Assembly (NCBI GenBank): GCA_023052935.1
Contig: CM041292.1
Span: 41,562,139-41,626,138, forward strand
Direction: 5' to 3'
Length of the DNA stretch: 64,000 nt
Origin: Piezodorus guildinii
Taxonomy: Eukaryota; Arthropoda; Insecta; Hemiptera; Pentatomidae
The position numbers and the translations under genes were made by a program. This document shows positions 22,823-34,619 of this stretch, in pieces. The notes beneath the pieces are model-generated. The model ran no database searches, was not told where the DNA came from, and saw nothing but the letters and a program-made list of their open reading frames with translations. The first letter of the stretch is position 1. Each line of letters begins with the position of its first letter.

Positions 22823-22931
22823 TGTTGTTGTCCTAATGTTTGTAACCCTGATGATAACTCACAAGTTTGAGCCGAAACGTCGGCAAAATTAAAATATTCC
22901 AAAAAAGACTCCCGATTATTTCAACCTACAG

Positions 22932-23306
22932 TAAATTTAATGAAGTCAAACAGCTATCCTAAGAAGTTCAGAAGATATCATACAACATGCGTAAGCAGGA
23001 GTTTTGTTAGAAGGGGCTATATACGTTGAAAATCATTATAGGGGGAAACGTATATTGAAAATTTGAGTAATTTTTTCGGAACACTGTTTACATGCATATG
23101 AATTCGAAACGTTATGACGTGCCTGGAAGGAAACATAGTCTTTTTACTTTTTTACTCTTTTTAAACTTATTTTTTACATGGTCGAGTCATATACACTTAT
23201 CCTGTTCCCCTTATCTAAGCCCACGTAGTATACAAAAAATGTTGACCATAATAAATTAACAAAATAACTTTAATTACCAATGTTCGTCAGCTTCTAACCT
23301 CTAAAT

Positions 23307-23310
<4 letters not shown>
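22932..23310. other. No recognised feature
   Basis: AT-rich vg intron sequence; no coding or repeat signal found. Confidence 0.4.
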
Positions 23311-23396
<86 letters not shown>

Positions 23397-23398
23397 CA
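23311..23398. repeat. Compound CT/TA microsatellite
   Basis: About 15 CT units pass directly into about 30 TA units with one interruption near 23373. Confidence 0.95.
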
Positions 23399-23599
23399 TA
23401 TACCATCACATACATTACTTAAACGAGCTTGAAGCACAAGAAGATACATTTGAGGCAAAATTATCATATTGAACTTACATTAACCAAGAAATAAGAGTTT
23501 TTATGCTTCAAAAGCTGTCTTATCAATACATATCCAGTTTAAAATAAAGTTATAAGATTGAAATCCTTCTTTCAACTCCTAAAACTGAAAAAATCAAAT

Positions 23600-23960
23600 G
23601 TTTTTAAAAAAGGATGCCTGATTTTTAGACATTTTGTTGCATGACAACGCCCGAACACTTGAAACATGTGATGTCACAGAAACTGTTGGAGATTAAATAT
23701 GAAACTGCCACATCTGTCCTACTCTTAAACCTTAAACCTCAACCCTAAAGAATATAATTTTTTTCAGACTCCTGGACCACTACTTTCAAGACTAAAATTT
23801 TAAAGGACTAAGGGGATTTGAAAACGGGTTTTGGGAGTTTATCTGAATCAAAGATGAAAAATAATATTCCAAGGGAATGTAAAATTTGCCATGGAAAAAT
23901 GTGTTGACAGTTGTAATCCTTCCTTTTTAAACCACGATTATACATTAATTTACTGACAAC
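23600..23960 (+). pseudogene. Old mariner/Tc1-type transposase relic
   Basis: GACATTTTGTTGCATGACAA... encodes DILLHDNAR, the second catalytic Asp motif of mariner transposases. About 70 bases on, in another frame and with a stop, LPHLSYS is followed by LNPKEYNFF, the counterpart of the PHPPYSPDL...DYHLF motif with Glu or Asp as third residue. It is heavily decayed, with terminal repeats not found. It is a different lineage from the two 0.9-kb mariners here. Confidence 0.6.
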
Positions 23961-24584
23961 CCAATACTTGGGCTAACCCAAAAAGGCGAAACTACTACCA
24001 CCTGGCAACTAACACTTCTTTACAATTTGGCTCCTCCTCAGAATTACAATAGATAAGTCAGTTTTCTTAAGTAAGTTATTTTTAGTTGACTTCTTGATGA
24101 TTAGTACTGCTCATATTAAAAGATGAATCCTCCTCACTCTGGATGGATACAATCAAATTAAAGTAAAACCCAACGAACTCGGAAAAATAATATAACATGA
24201 TTTTGCTATCTTACGTATGCCGTAACAATCAGCCCTGATATTCCTAAATCCGACTGACTCAAAGATATATTTCTGCCTGAATACTCCATCTTTAATAACC
24301 ATTGCCTCTTGGAACCAAACATTACGAAGGCAGGTGCAAATACCACCAAGGATAATCCCTTATGACTCTGTCCTAATTGCTCCTATTTTTTTTTTCGAAT
24401 AACTAATTTAACTAATTACTTATGAAATTAGTATGGAATTCGGTAATTTAGAATTTTCTAATCTCACTTAAGATTTTTCTTAACAGCACGTGAAAAAGTT
24501 GCATATATTGAGCTGAATAATTTTATTGAATATTTTGAGAACATTTATAAGTATGTAAATGCATTAATTATATATTCATTAAAT
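23961..24584. other. No recognised feature
   Basis: AT-rich vg intron sequence with only short frames. Confidence 0.4.
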
Positions 24585-25345
24585 TTTTTTTTTTTAATCT
24601 TCAAATGTTTTCATTCACACCTGTCAATAAATGATTGACAATCAGCGAATGTGATGATGACGGAATGATATTTGGCGTGGTAGGCATGACGGAAGGAAGA
24701 TGCCCAGCGGCACCTCTTCTTGGCGTGCTTCCTATTACGGATTTAGCTTAGAAGGTCCCTCATCCAGCTTCTTTTCAGTCTTCTGCGAATATTGTCCGGC
24801 ATGTTACTAGTGGCCATGCTTCGTATTAGATTGTTTGTATGTCCGTGTTAAGTTGTTGTGAAAACGTTTGTAGAGGGTCCGAATCTGTTCGTTGACTGTT
24901 GGCATATGAAGGTCTGTATGTAAAGTAGTGTTGCTAACGTAGCATGGTGAGTTTGTAATAGTTCTGAGAGTTTTGGATTGAAAAATTAGAATTTTGCGTA
25001 TGTGTCTCTTTTTGGCAGTCCCGTATATCTGTGAGGCGTTAGTCCAAATGGGCTTCAGTAGGTAATTGTAAGTGTTTAGTTTATTTCTAAGTTTTAATTT
25101 TGAACGTCTTGAGAGTAGTGAGTATAAAAGTTTTAGTCTTTTGTTTAGCGTCTTTTGTTTTAGTCGAATGTCTAGCCGAGATATTTTATTGTGTCTGTCT
25201 GTGGAATTTGGATGTTGTCAAGGTATACTGGCGGGCAGGTGTTATGTCGAAGGGTATAAGTAATATGTTGGGATTGGTCCTGGTTAATTCGAATTTTGTC
25301 TATTTGATATTTCTCCTACTTGAGTTAAAAATTAGAAGGATTTAT
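24585..25345 (-). pseudogene. Jockey-clade retrotransposon fragment, minus strand
   Basis: The minus strand translates with frame shifts to HITYTLRHNTCPPVYLDNIQ, IPQTDTIKYLG, LLKPIWTNASQIYGTAKK and FQSKTLRTITNSPCYVSN. These are the reverse transcriptase thumb/connection and tail, in the order of the intact copy at 35770-36933, but a clearly different subfamily. It ends in a poly(A) tail, seen as T residues at about 24585-24597 on the plus strand. The catalytic YADD part and everything upstream are missing. Confidence 0.8.
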
Positions 25346-25448
25346 ATTATAAGTACTTAGGAGTTTCATCTCCAAAAATGTAATCATTTTCCTTTAAGTA
25401 TTTACAAAAAACATTAAATTCACATAAGTATAGTACCATACCAATTAA

Positions 25449-25870
25449 AAATAAAACGCTACAAATTATTACAAAAAGGTTTATTATTTCCAAATAACTA
25501 TATTAGGGTATAACTGTATATAGACGATTCACTAATATGACAAGCAATAAATAATTCAAAGGAAATGGCCTACCACCACTGTTAATTCCAGAACTTTCAA
25601 TGATTCGTTTTTCATTTTGTGGGAAATTAAATTTATTTATTAATTCAGGCAAAGGGTTTTTTCTCTCTCTTCTCAACAACTGAGTTATTGACTTAAAAAA
25701 TCATTTTTAATTGGTCGAAATTTTAAAACTTATCGGCTGATATCAATGTCTACTTGTTAGGTCATCGTTTTTTGTATTTTTGTGACAAATTTCAAACAAA
25801 TTGGTGCAGTAGTTTACAAATTTTGGCGTGGGAGACTAGTGCGCCAGCCACTCAGCCACGGGTCCCACAA
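25449..25870. repeat. Repeat R2 copy with SINE C head fragment
   Basis: TAAAACGCTACAAATTATTAC and the TATTAGGGTATAACTGTATA block match 27575-27935. At 25825-25866 a minus-strand GGGACCCGTGGCTGAGTGG stretch is the tRNA-like head of SINE family C. Confidence 0.5.
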
Positions 25871-27257
25871 AAATAAAAATTGTTTTTCATGGTTTAGAAA
25901 TGGCATTCATCATATTTTTTTTCATCTTGCATGAATACAGTCTGTCTCTTGCAAATTTCGTCCAGTTGGTTTTCCTGTTAGGTCAGTAGATTAATTGTTT
26001 TTAAAGTTTTCTTTAGCAACCAGTATTTACTCCACCTCATCTTCAACCTTCAGTCCAATTCTTTTCAAAAGCTTTTTCAAGTAAAATTAGCTTCTCAAGG
26101 TATACTAAGGTATTGTTTTAAGTGTTCTGTGTTATATTTTCCTATGACAGCTGCAATAAATATACATATTAAAAAAATGATGAGAAAGACGGTTAAGTTA
26201 TGAAGTTCTCAAAAATACAGTGACTATTGCAATCCATCATTACTAAAATTTTATCGCAAGATTCTTCGGGAGACAATAAGAAATAGCTGAGAGGGCAAGA
26301 CTAAATATATAAATAGGACATTGCCAACCACCGCAAGCATTCCTTCTTCAAGACCGAAATAGACGATTCGCCCTTTCAGAAGGGTCTCTGCAACAACATT
26401 TATAGGGTTTAAGGTATCAATAGAAGGGAATATATACCATCTCACTGCCACATTTCGTCACATACTTCAATCAGAAGGAATGTACAATTTTTTTTTCCTT
26501 GTTTCTTAGTGACAACTATGCTTGGAATGCAGTCTTCCCTCTTTTAGTATTCCAATAGGAAATAAGATAAATCAATCCGTGTTTTTTTTTTGTTTTTTTT
26601 TGTTTTTTTACATATACGAAAAATGACATTATTATTAATAAAACAACTGATTCATAAGGAGCATCGCAAACTACCCTTACTAAACTGAAATAAAAACTAC
26701 TCATCAAAATTTCCATCTCCTTCATTTTCAGGAAAAGAAGATGTGACATTTTTTGCAGTTGGCTTGTATTGATTTTTGCTTTTAGAATATCGAAAAATCT
26801 ACACACTACTTTCACATACCTCAGAGAGTTTCGATAGAAATGTGTGTTCCATTAAATGATCTATTATATTCCAATGTTCGAGAAAAACAAAACATAAAAA
26901 GATGGTTGTGCTGTTTTCTCCTGTATCATCAATATATAAAATGTTTTTTGTTTAAGTTATTTAATGGGAGTGTAAAATATAATAAAATTGCATAAAATAT
27001 TCATAGAGTAATTAAGAAACTCTATAAAACGTTCTACTAACGAATTCCATAGATAATTTTCAAGTTATTTATATTACAAAAATTCTATCCATAAAAATAC
27101 AGACATGGCAGCCAATAGATCGAGGAGGCATTGTAATGAATGACATGGCTACCTTCATCATGTCTGCGTTATGAATGATGGCTACAGCCCCATTTTGTTT
27201 TTACACCGCTACACAGTTTTACTACAATGGTATGCTGAATGATTTATTATTAAACTT
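25871..27257. other. Unassigned vg intron; patches at 26250-26460 and 27100-27235
   Basis: The two patches are GC-richer than the flanks and repeat-free. The first contains GCATTCCTTC, a match to the TEAD/Scalloped core CATTCC; the second contains TTGTAATGAATGACATGG, a homeodomain/TALE-like cluster. Frames in both are short and not recognisable. The minor repeat R3 lies at 26690-26790. Confidence 0.3.

Positions 27258-27318
<61 letters not shown>
27258..27318. repeat. TA microsatellite
   Basis: About 29 uninterrupted TA units inside the 11.3-kb vg intron. Confidence 0.95.
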
Positions 27319-27322
<4 letters not shown>

Positions 27323-27574
27323 GTCTGTGTTATATTCGCACCAAAAAAATAATACAGTGAAGATAAGTAATTTTAATATATACATACAAAGCGGCCTATG
27401 TATTGGTGAAATAAAATGAGAATAAAAATAAAGAATAGTCACTTTCATGCTTACATGTATACAATAGATTTATTAATAAAAAGAATATTTTTCTAGCCAT
27501 AAAAATATAAATATATAAATTTGTGTGATTAAAAATTCAAGACTTTAAAAAAAAAAAAAAAAATAATAATAATA

Positions 27575-27935
27575 ATAAAACGCTGCAAATTATTACACAG
27601 TTTTATTTATTATTTTTATATTATTTTATTCTTTAACAGGTTCAGTATTTCCAAATAACAATATTGGGGTATAACTGTTTATAAGGCTGTTGATTGGCAA
27701 TTAAGTAATATGAAACGTCTAGGTGTTAGGATCATCGTTGAATGGACTAGTATTTTTGTGGCGAATTTAAAAAAATTTGGACGGTGGACGGCGGAAAACG
27801 GATTTTTTTGTATTCGTTATTCGGATTCTACGCATCTTGAAACGTAAACCCTCAACTTTTGAGCAGGAGTATTTTTTTTTTTATTTTTTTTTTTGGTCGA
27901 TTACAAAGGTTGATTATTGAAAATAATAAACTAAT
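27575..27935 (+). repeat. Repeat R2 copy
   Basis: This is the reference copy of a second interspersed family. Key blocks are AAACGCTGCAAATTATTAC, GGGGTATAACTGTTTATAAG, TTGTATTCGTTATTCGGATT, CATCTTGAAACGTAAACC and a T-run followed by GGTCGATTAC. Partial copies are at 25449, 38338, 40548 and 52140. It encodes no protein. Confidence 0.6.
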
Positions 27936-29799
27936 AAAAAAATTATTTGAGGCTTATTTAAACAATTAAATCATGAAACTTTAATATTTAGTTGAAGAGT
28001 GATTTCAGCTGATTCAAAAATACATTAACTATTTTATACCTTTAAATTATAGTGTAAAGGTGGGATACTTTTTCACGATATTCATATTTCATTTTATGGT
28101 CCTGTGTTGCTTTTATTTTATATTACTTTTTTTTCTATTTATTGTGCTGTTTTTGTCTTTTTACTCTCCCATTTATTAATAACTAACTTATGATAACTTT
28201 CATGGTCACGGCCTTTCTAAAAATTATTGGAAAAAATATTATAAAAATAAAAGGATTGGTTAGGGAATATTTAACTTCCGATTGCGTATATATTTTTCAA
28301 ATTGAGAGATATTCAGAGAAAATAATTGTCCACCTATTAGGCTCCTCTATTACGAAAATCCAACATACGACTTTTACTTCTTTTTAATTATGCTTTACGA
28401 CCTCGCTACTAAAATAGTTTATTACATTTAATAGTTTCTTTGACCTCGTCTTGATTTTTGTGTACCGTATTTGATATCTATAGTTTTTTTCCTTCCTTAA
28501 ATACTACTTACAAATATTCTTTATATTATCCAACCACATAGCTTCTAAATATGAAATTTCATTTATACAATCCATTTTTTTATATTCTTAAATGCTGAAC
28601 TCCATTATCTTTTTTAAAAATCTTAGTTATGTATTTATTTATAAGACTACTACATCTTGTTTAGCTTAGGTTTAGGCTGAAACGTAGGTACTTGTCAAGG
28701 CAGTCGGAATGTTCCTAACGTTCCTAAAGTATATTTTCTTACAACCCTCCTGATTTCTCTTAACATCACTTTTCGTAATTAAATCCTCGCTTATTCATAA
28801 TTATTTTTAAATTTCAAATATAAACGTTATCTGCTATCAACAATAAATTTCCTGGATAAGGACCACACTTGAAGTGGATTTTTGCCAACTTTTCCCCATG
28901 ATCTTTCCTTATAAAATTATAAACGAAGTATCTCTTTTATCTTTTAAAAGTTATGAATCTGATTATTTTAGCAATTTAATTAGCATTTCTAAGGATTCTA
29001 ACTTTGCCTAAAACAATCTTTCAACATTTAAAGTACTTATGTTACATTAAGATTATTAGTCAATGTAAATCAGGAAATATGGGGAAAATGATATATAAAC
29101 TTCCAAACTTTGAGGAAAGTACTCATAGGAGACGTAAGATTAATATTAAGGAAACTTTTTTAATCATGTATACCAGCTTTTCCTTATTTAACTTTCCTTT
29201 CTACTAAAAGATAATTCTTACATTTGCTTTTTCAATTTTTATACAAAAAACCTCATTACAAAGTGTGTTTTAAAGATATAAAGATTTTGAAAAAAAATCA
29301 AATCCATCAATTTATCCTGACTAGTTAATTTTGAACTTTTTATTTAATGATTTGTTTCTAATACTTCAAAACAACTAAACATCTTAAATGAATAAGTAAA
29401 TATACATTAACCACATATATGAAAGTATAATTATTGAACCTAGAGGAATGTGCATGTGAAATTTGCCCCCACGCATATTAGAACCAAATTTAAACCATTG
29501 ATTCGCACATATGAGAAACCATATCATGCAAATTATTACCTCTTAATCGGGTAAGGGTTTAACCTTATATACCAAATGGAGGAGAGGTAGAGGGAAGATT
29601 AGAAAAAAAAAGAAATTTTTTCCCGAACAGCTCAACCGATTTTACCGAATACAAAAATATATGTTAGAATTTTCATTCATACGGGTTTGACATTGATAAC
29701 ACTATATGCTATACTTATATAAAATGTAAATTTTTAAATATATTTTTGGATTTATTATTTGGATATTAGAGTAAAACTAGTAAAAATATTTGGTGCGGG
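27936..29799. other. No recognised feature in about 1.9 kb of vg intron
   Basis: Uniformly AT-rich with no GC-richer patch, no repeat family found elsewhere and no credible frame on either strand. Confidence 0.4.
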
Positions 29800-30715
29800 C
29801 CACAAACAACTTTCACTTACCTCCGTTGTTAAAATCGATTAAAGAATTTTCAAATACAGTTAGAGAGAAAAATGAGTGAAAATAATAAATAATTAATTAA
29901 ATTGAATTTTTATTGAAAAAAGGATTTTATTAAAAAAAACATTTTATTATTATCTAAAACTTTATCGGTTTTTCATCACTCTCAATTAACTTTTACAAAC
30001 GTGTGTATAAGATAATGTTTTTTCTAAAATCTTTAGCTTTCCAATGGTATATTATCCATGCATATTACTGTTCTTATGTCCAAAAACAGAAAAATTGCAC
30101 TAAAAATAGTTTCGCTCCTTTCTCCTTTAGCTTATTATCAAATTCGTTCAACTTCTATATTTAGCCGTTTTTTAGCAATTCTAATCAGACGATTATAGTT
30201 ATTTTTATATAATATATAAAATTAAAGGTACTTTAAAGAAAGAAAATTTAAAATATTGGCATTTAAGCCCAGTCATACTATTTCAATCAGAATTAAATCT
30301 ACATGGTGTTAAAAACCATTATATTTGACATCGATATTGTGAGTTTAATCAGAATCATGAGAGCCGTTTTTGAGAAAATCTTATAAAGATGCAAAATGCA
30401 TGGAATAAGTGGCAGGTCTGGTTAGCTGATTTCGATGAAGAAGTTTTTGTAACATCTCGGGCGTATAGTTGTCTTATATATGAAATTTTAGTTTCACAGG
30501 ACTTTTCGTTTATGCGTGGGAGTTACTATACACGCACAGACAGACTCTGACACACACACACACACACATAGACCTTTTTGCGGCACTCGGTCATTTGGAC
30601 TCAGGGGACCCTAAAACGTAAATTTCCATTGAAAACTGGAATTCGAAAATTTCACGATCGCAATACTTTCCATTTTTTCCGCAATTTCATATATAGATAA
30701 GTGAAAGTAAAAATT
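29800..30715 (-). repeat. Family R repeat copy, complete
   Basis: Minus orientation. One end reads ACTTTCACTTACCTCCGTTG at about 29810, and the other ends ATAAGTGAAAGTAAAA at about 30700. The internal order matches 41935-42833, including a CA run that corresponds to the TG run of plus copies. Confidence 0.85.
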
Positions 30716-31114
30716 AATGGCAAATTTAAGGTTAATAAAATAAGCTAATTAACCATGTGGTATATTACTGTTCTTATGTCCAAAAACACAAAAATTGCAC
30801 TAAAATAGTTCGATTGCAATTGCACATGTGTATTTCGACAAAATCAGACATTTTGAAACTCGCAGCTCAAAATGAAGCGCGACATGTAGCCTCACTATGC
30901 AGAGTCCCATGGAAATTTATGTTGTTTTTTTCTAATAATCAGCAATGAATGTATACCATTGCCAAAATATCCATTCATTATTAGTTGATCAACTCAATCA
31001 AATTATATAAATGAACTAGCAATCCGGTCATTTTAAATGTGGTGTCATGGTAACGGAAAAGAGCGCGTATGTTTTCATGAAATAGTTAATACCTATGTTT
31101 GTTTATAGAGTTTT
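30716..31114. other. No recognised feature
   Basis: Includes a partial re-duplication of the TATATTACTGTTCTTATGTC block of the neighbouring R copy at about 30762-30795. Otherwise AT-rich and non-coding. Confidence 0.35.
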
Positions 31115-31128
31115 AACTTTCCATTGAC

Positions 31129-31418
31129 GGGCTCACTTGTAGCTGAGTGGTTAGCGTAACAGCTTCCTATGCTAATGGTCACGGGTTCAAACCCGCAGGT
31201 GGTCCTAGGATTTTTTAATGGGAGTAAAAAATCCTTAGTTTGGCCGTCCTTCGGATGGGACGTTAAAAGGTGGTCCCGAGCCTGTGCGATGTCAGGTACT
31301 CGTTAAAGATCCCTATCCTAATAAAACCTGGATAGGCAAAATTTAGGACTCCCACTGTAGCATCGTCCGATTAGCCATAGTAGCATAAAGTGACGTTAAA
31401 TAAATAAACAAACAAACA
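31129..31418 (+). mobile_element. SINE family A, full length, with target-site duplication
   Basis: A 14-bp direct repeat, AACTTTCCATTGAC, flanks the element (31115-31128 and 31419-31432) with no mismatch, so the insertion is recent. The tRNA-like head has GTAGCTGAGTGGTTAGCG (A box) and GGGTTCAAACCC (B box). The tail is GACGTTAAATAAATAAAC plus CAAA units. It lies about 1.1 kb 3' of a vg exon in the intron. Confidence 0.95.
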
Positions 31419-31432
31419 AACTTTCCATTGAC

Positions 31433-32578
31433 TTTGGCAGCTTAAGTACGATTTAGTTTATAATATTTTTTCTATAGTTGTATGGAAGAATAGAAATTGT
31501 ACGATACTGTACGGTAGCAACACTGAATCTACCATAACCTATCTCATTACTTACAAAATAAAATGTTCATAAGTTTATGGGGTTATAAACAACTTTCTAT
31601 TAGCATGTTCGACTTTTTTTATGTTATATTAACTTATCCAAAATTTTGCGCTATCCAACGGTAAATTACACCTCTATATTACTACCCAGCTTGAAGCAAT
31701 AATCTGTTGATGACTTAATTATAGAAAATAAAATTTTATCTTTGTGAGAAAAACTTCATTGGAAAGTATTTTAATCATGAAACTTCAGAAAATAATAAAA
31801 TGATAGTGTAAACCGTGTCGAAATCCGCCTCGTGGTTTTAAAGAAGTTCTTTATTCATCTTTAATGCAGAGATGGTGTTGGAAATATAAGAACTACGTAC
31901 CAAATGGTGTATATATATATTGTTATGTATTGAGGATGTACCCCAGATGCACTTCCCATATTAGCTCCGCATTCCTTTGTCGGATAGCTGATCGGCAATT
32001 TCCAAATAAGAGTATTTTTGGAAAGAAGAGGGGGTGAGGGGATAAGGGTGCGATTCTAGAATCAGAGAGGGTCAGTCTTATTCCAGCCACGAGAGTTGAA
32101 GTCCAGGAAGAGGAGAGTCGTGCTCCATCTACAAGAAGAGGAGAGGTCCGTCGGGGGTCAGCTGGAGGATGAAGGGGCGCCTAAGACTAATTTCACCTTC
32201 GCCAGCCAGCTACGTTGTTGTAAGGTATTTCTTTATTGTAATATTGTACGGCAAGGTTAACGGTAATGTCCCTCAGTATTCTCAGGCATTGTGTAAATAA
32301 ATTCCTGAATGTTTAAGTTAATTTAAATAATAATGTCATCTATTGAAATCTGTCTAATTTAATATTACCCTGCATACCACCAACTGGGATTGGTAAACAC
32401 GAAACCTAATTGGTAAACAGGAAATCCAATGGCTTCATTATATATGGTTTATATATTGATTAAATATATCAATTGGTCTAGTTCTTGAAGCTAACCTTGC
32501 CTCAGAAAAGCAGCCGGTCAAAAACATAGCAATATATATATGGTAATATATATATAGTATTATTATGGTATATTATAC
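31433..32578. other. vg intron with GC-richer patch at 31930-32220
   Basis: The patch starts about 360 bases from the donor of the exon at 32756-32579. It contains GCATTCCTTTG (TEAD/Scalloped core), GGATAAGGG (GATA type) and a purine-rich run that could also be splicing-related. No coding frame. A TA-rich stretch abuts the donor. Confidence 0.35.
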
Positions 32579-32756
32579 CTGTGGTGGTGGTACTGCTGAT
32601 AGTGGGAGTGCCAGGGCTCGCTGGAGGTGGGGCAGTGGTACATGGCAGGCTCGGCTCCATGGTAACCGCTCTCCAGGCCGCTCGTGCTGCTGGAGCTGGA
32701 GCTGTTGCTGTTCCAGAACGAGGGCGGGAAGTTGCGGGATGTCATCGGCGACCAAT
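32579..32756 (-). CDS. vg: vestigial coding exon, region after the Tondu motif
   Basis: This 178-base exon on the minus strand has acceptor TTCCACTTAG before 32756 and donor CACAG|GTATAAT after 32579. It encodes WSPMTSRNFPPSFWNS, then a Ser run, GLESGYHGAEPAMYHCP, and SSEPWHSHYQQYHHHR at the end. The PM(S/T)xRxFPxSFWNS block followed by EPWHxHxxxHxH is specific to vestigial and its vertebrate homologue VGLL2, where it lies just C-terminal to the TEAD-binding Tondu motif. The exon starts in phase 1 and ends in phase 2, fitting the next exon at 21232-21075. The Tondu exon itself was not found between here and 64000. Vestigial partners Scalloped to drive wing identity. Confidence 0.95.
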
Positions 32757-32894
32757 CTAAGTGGAAGAATAAACAAACATTATTTAAAATATTCAAATTA
32801 AATAAATAGTTTCGTGATGTAACAATAAATTTCATATTTTAGGTATTTGGTTTGCATTGTAATATTTAAAAGTTCTTCATTTAACATATTTAAT

Positions 32895-33645
32895 ATCTGG
32901 TGCGCTCAACATACAACATTCACTTACCTCCGTTAAATAAATTTAGCTATAGAAACAGGTCGATTAAATTATATCGAGTTTCGATAGAAACATGTATTTC
33001 ACTAAATAATCAATTATATTATTATCTGCAACAATTACTTAGTTTTATACTCTTTTCCTCATTTTCCATTACCTTACCTTTATCTTTTAAACGGCATATC
33101 ATCCGTCTATATTATAGATCTTATTTTCGAAAAACGAAAAATTGCATAAACAAATATTTTTACTCCTTTCTCCTTTAGTTGGTCATAAAATTCGTTTAAC
33201 TTGTATATTTAACCGTATATTATCAACGCTAATAAGACGATATGGTTAATAATTTGGAATGTATAAACTTAAAGGTACTTTAGAGGAAGAAAATACAAAA
33301 AATCGCCATTTAAGCCCTTTCAGACTATTTCAATCAGAATGAAACTTTCATCATATTAAATTCCATTAAAGTTTAAATCGATATAGTGAGTTTAATCAAA
33401 ATCGTTAGAGCCATTTTTGAGTAAATGCTAAAAAGGAGCAAAATGAATAATGTTAAGTAGCACTTCCAGTCAGCTGATTTTAGTGAAAAAGTTGCTGTTG
33501 CATCTCGGGTGTATATTTATCTCAAATACCACACATTTTTGCGGCCTTGGTTATTTGGACTCTAACTAACGTTAAAACTGAAATTCGATCACAATACTAT
33601 CTCTTACTATATATTTTATAAATAAGTAAGTGAAAGTAAAAAAAA
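32895..33645 (-). repeat. Family R repeat copy
   Basis: Minus orientation. It begins CATTCACTTACCTCCGTTAA near 32917 and ends AGTAAGTGAAAGT near 33638. The TG/CA run region is deleted. It sits about 150 bases upstream of a vg exon. Confidence 0.8.
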
Positions 33646-33942
33646 AAAAATACAACAGTTGGAATAAAGTGTAAATAGTAATTGTTTTATGTTTTGTATT
33701 AAATTCATTTTCATAATAGTGTAGAGTGTCCTGAGGATGCAAGAACATCTCTGAAACGTTGACCAAATATACCATATAAGTCTTATGTAATTAATGCATA
33801 TATTTAAAATATACTTTATTGATTTTTACCACTGTACATACAATAAACACAGCTAGTGAAAGTGCTGAATTATAATTATGGGCGTAAAAAAGACGCGGTA
33901 GTACGTGTAGTCGCTAAAGTAAAAAACAGATTAATACTCAAG
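33646..33942. repeat. Unclassified repeat with CTGAGGATG...GAAACGTTG hairpin
   Basis: At 33729-33761 CTGAGGATGCAAGAACATC is followed by TCTGAAACGTTGACC, a short hairpin placed directly before GAAACGTTG, as in the foldback elements at 12485, 45420 and 59365. Element borders are not defined. Confidence 0.45.
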
Positions 33943-34020
33943 TTTATTTACCTAATTCCAGCTTATTAGCAGGTTTTAATAATCTTTAATCTCATGGGAT
34001 TTATTAGCAACTGAACAAAA
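33943..34020 (+). repeat. 78-bp duplicated block, copy 1
   Basis: It aligns without gaps to 58823-58900 with 9 differences by hand count. The longest identical run is AGGTTTTAATAATCTTTAAT plus CTC. There is no poly(A), target-site duplication or terminal repeat, and it is unlike every repeat family here. TAAT cores suggest homeodomain sites. Confidence 0.75.
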
Positions 34021-34619
34021 TCAAAATTTAAAATCAATAATATTTACAGATACAATTTCAACTCGGTTCGGGCTTTTTTCTCCTCTAATATAGGCAGCAT
34101 ATTTTAAGTTTTTTTTTCAATTTTAATTTTTTTACCACTTTCTGTAACTAATTGAATTCCATATATTAGATGTACTGTTATCTATATACACAGTTTTGAA
34201 TTCATCGATTAAATCCGAAAGTGGTGATTGGTTCACATTTGACATTGAAAAAAGTAACCACCTTAAAGATAAATGGTAATTACCGCAGCATCATCTGAAA
34301 ATAATGAATACATTAGTATTAACATATTTCATATTTAATGACCACGTTTCCTTTATATGTATATTAAAAAACCCTGTAACACTTAAGTTTATGTCGTCAA
34401 ACTGCAATGTGATGTGTGAACTTATAAAATACTTCAACACGATTTCACTTCTAGTCAAGGAAAACATAATTTAATGCCGATCTCCAAGATCAGGCTAAAT
34501 AAATATAAATCTATAGTTTTGCATATACTGTTTCTCGGATAAGTTCGATAAAGTTTTTATAAACTCTAGAGATATAAAAAATGTTCAGATATATTAGTAA
34601 TAAAAAGTAGAAAAGTTTG
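34021..34619. other. No recognised feature
   Basis: AT-rich; no coding or repeat signal. Confidence 0.4.

Larger units (their letters stand above)
21640..22931. mobile_element. Foldback element split by a mariner
   Basis: The left arm (from GTAGGTAGAAATAACCGAG) and the right arm (ending CGATTATTTCAACCTAC) are inverted copies of the arms of the compact element at 59365-59583. The right arm keeps CTGATGATAACTCACAAG followed by TTTGAGCCGAAACGTCGG. The left arm has lost the part that would read GAAACGTCGG on its own strand. A mariner of about 0.9 kb sits between the arms. Confidence 0.75.
21233..32578 (-). other. vg: vestigial intron of about 11.3 kb
   Basis: It is bounded by donor CAG|GTATAAT at 32578 and acceptor TATTGCAG| at 21233, both on the minus strand, in matching phase. 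It is filled with a foldback/mariner nest, a jockey fragment, repeats R and R2, a young SINE A, TA/CT microsatellites and a few GC-richer patches that may be regulatory. Confidence 0.85.

Noticed and set aside
27175..27448. Frames of repeated Tyr-Ile
   Set aside because: Translations of the TA microsatellite.
31129..31205. Possible tRNA gene
   Set aside because: SINE family A head, for the same reasons, with several copies in the window.
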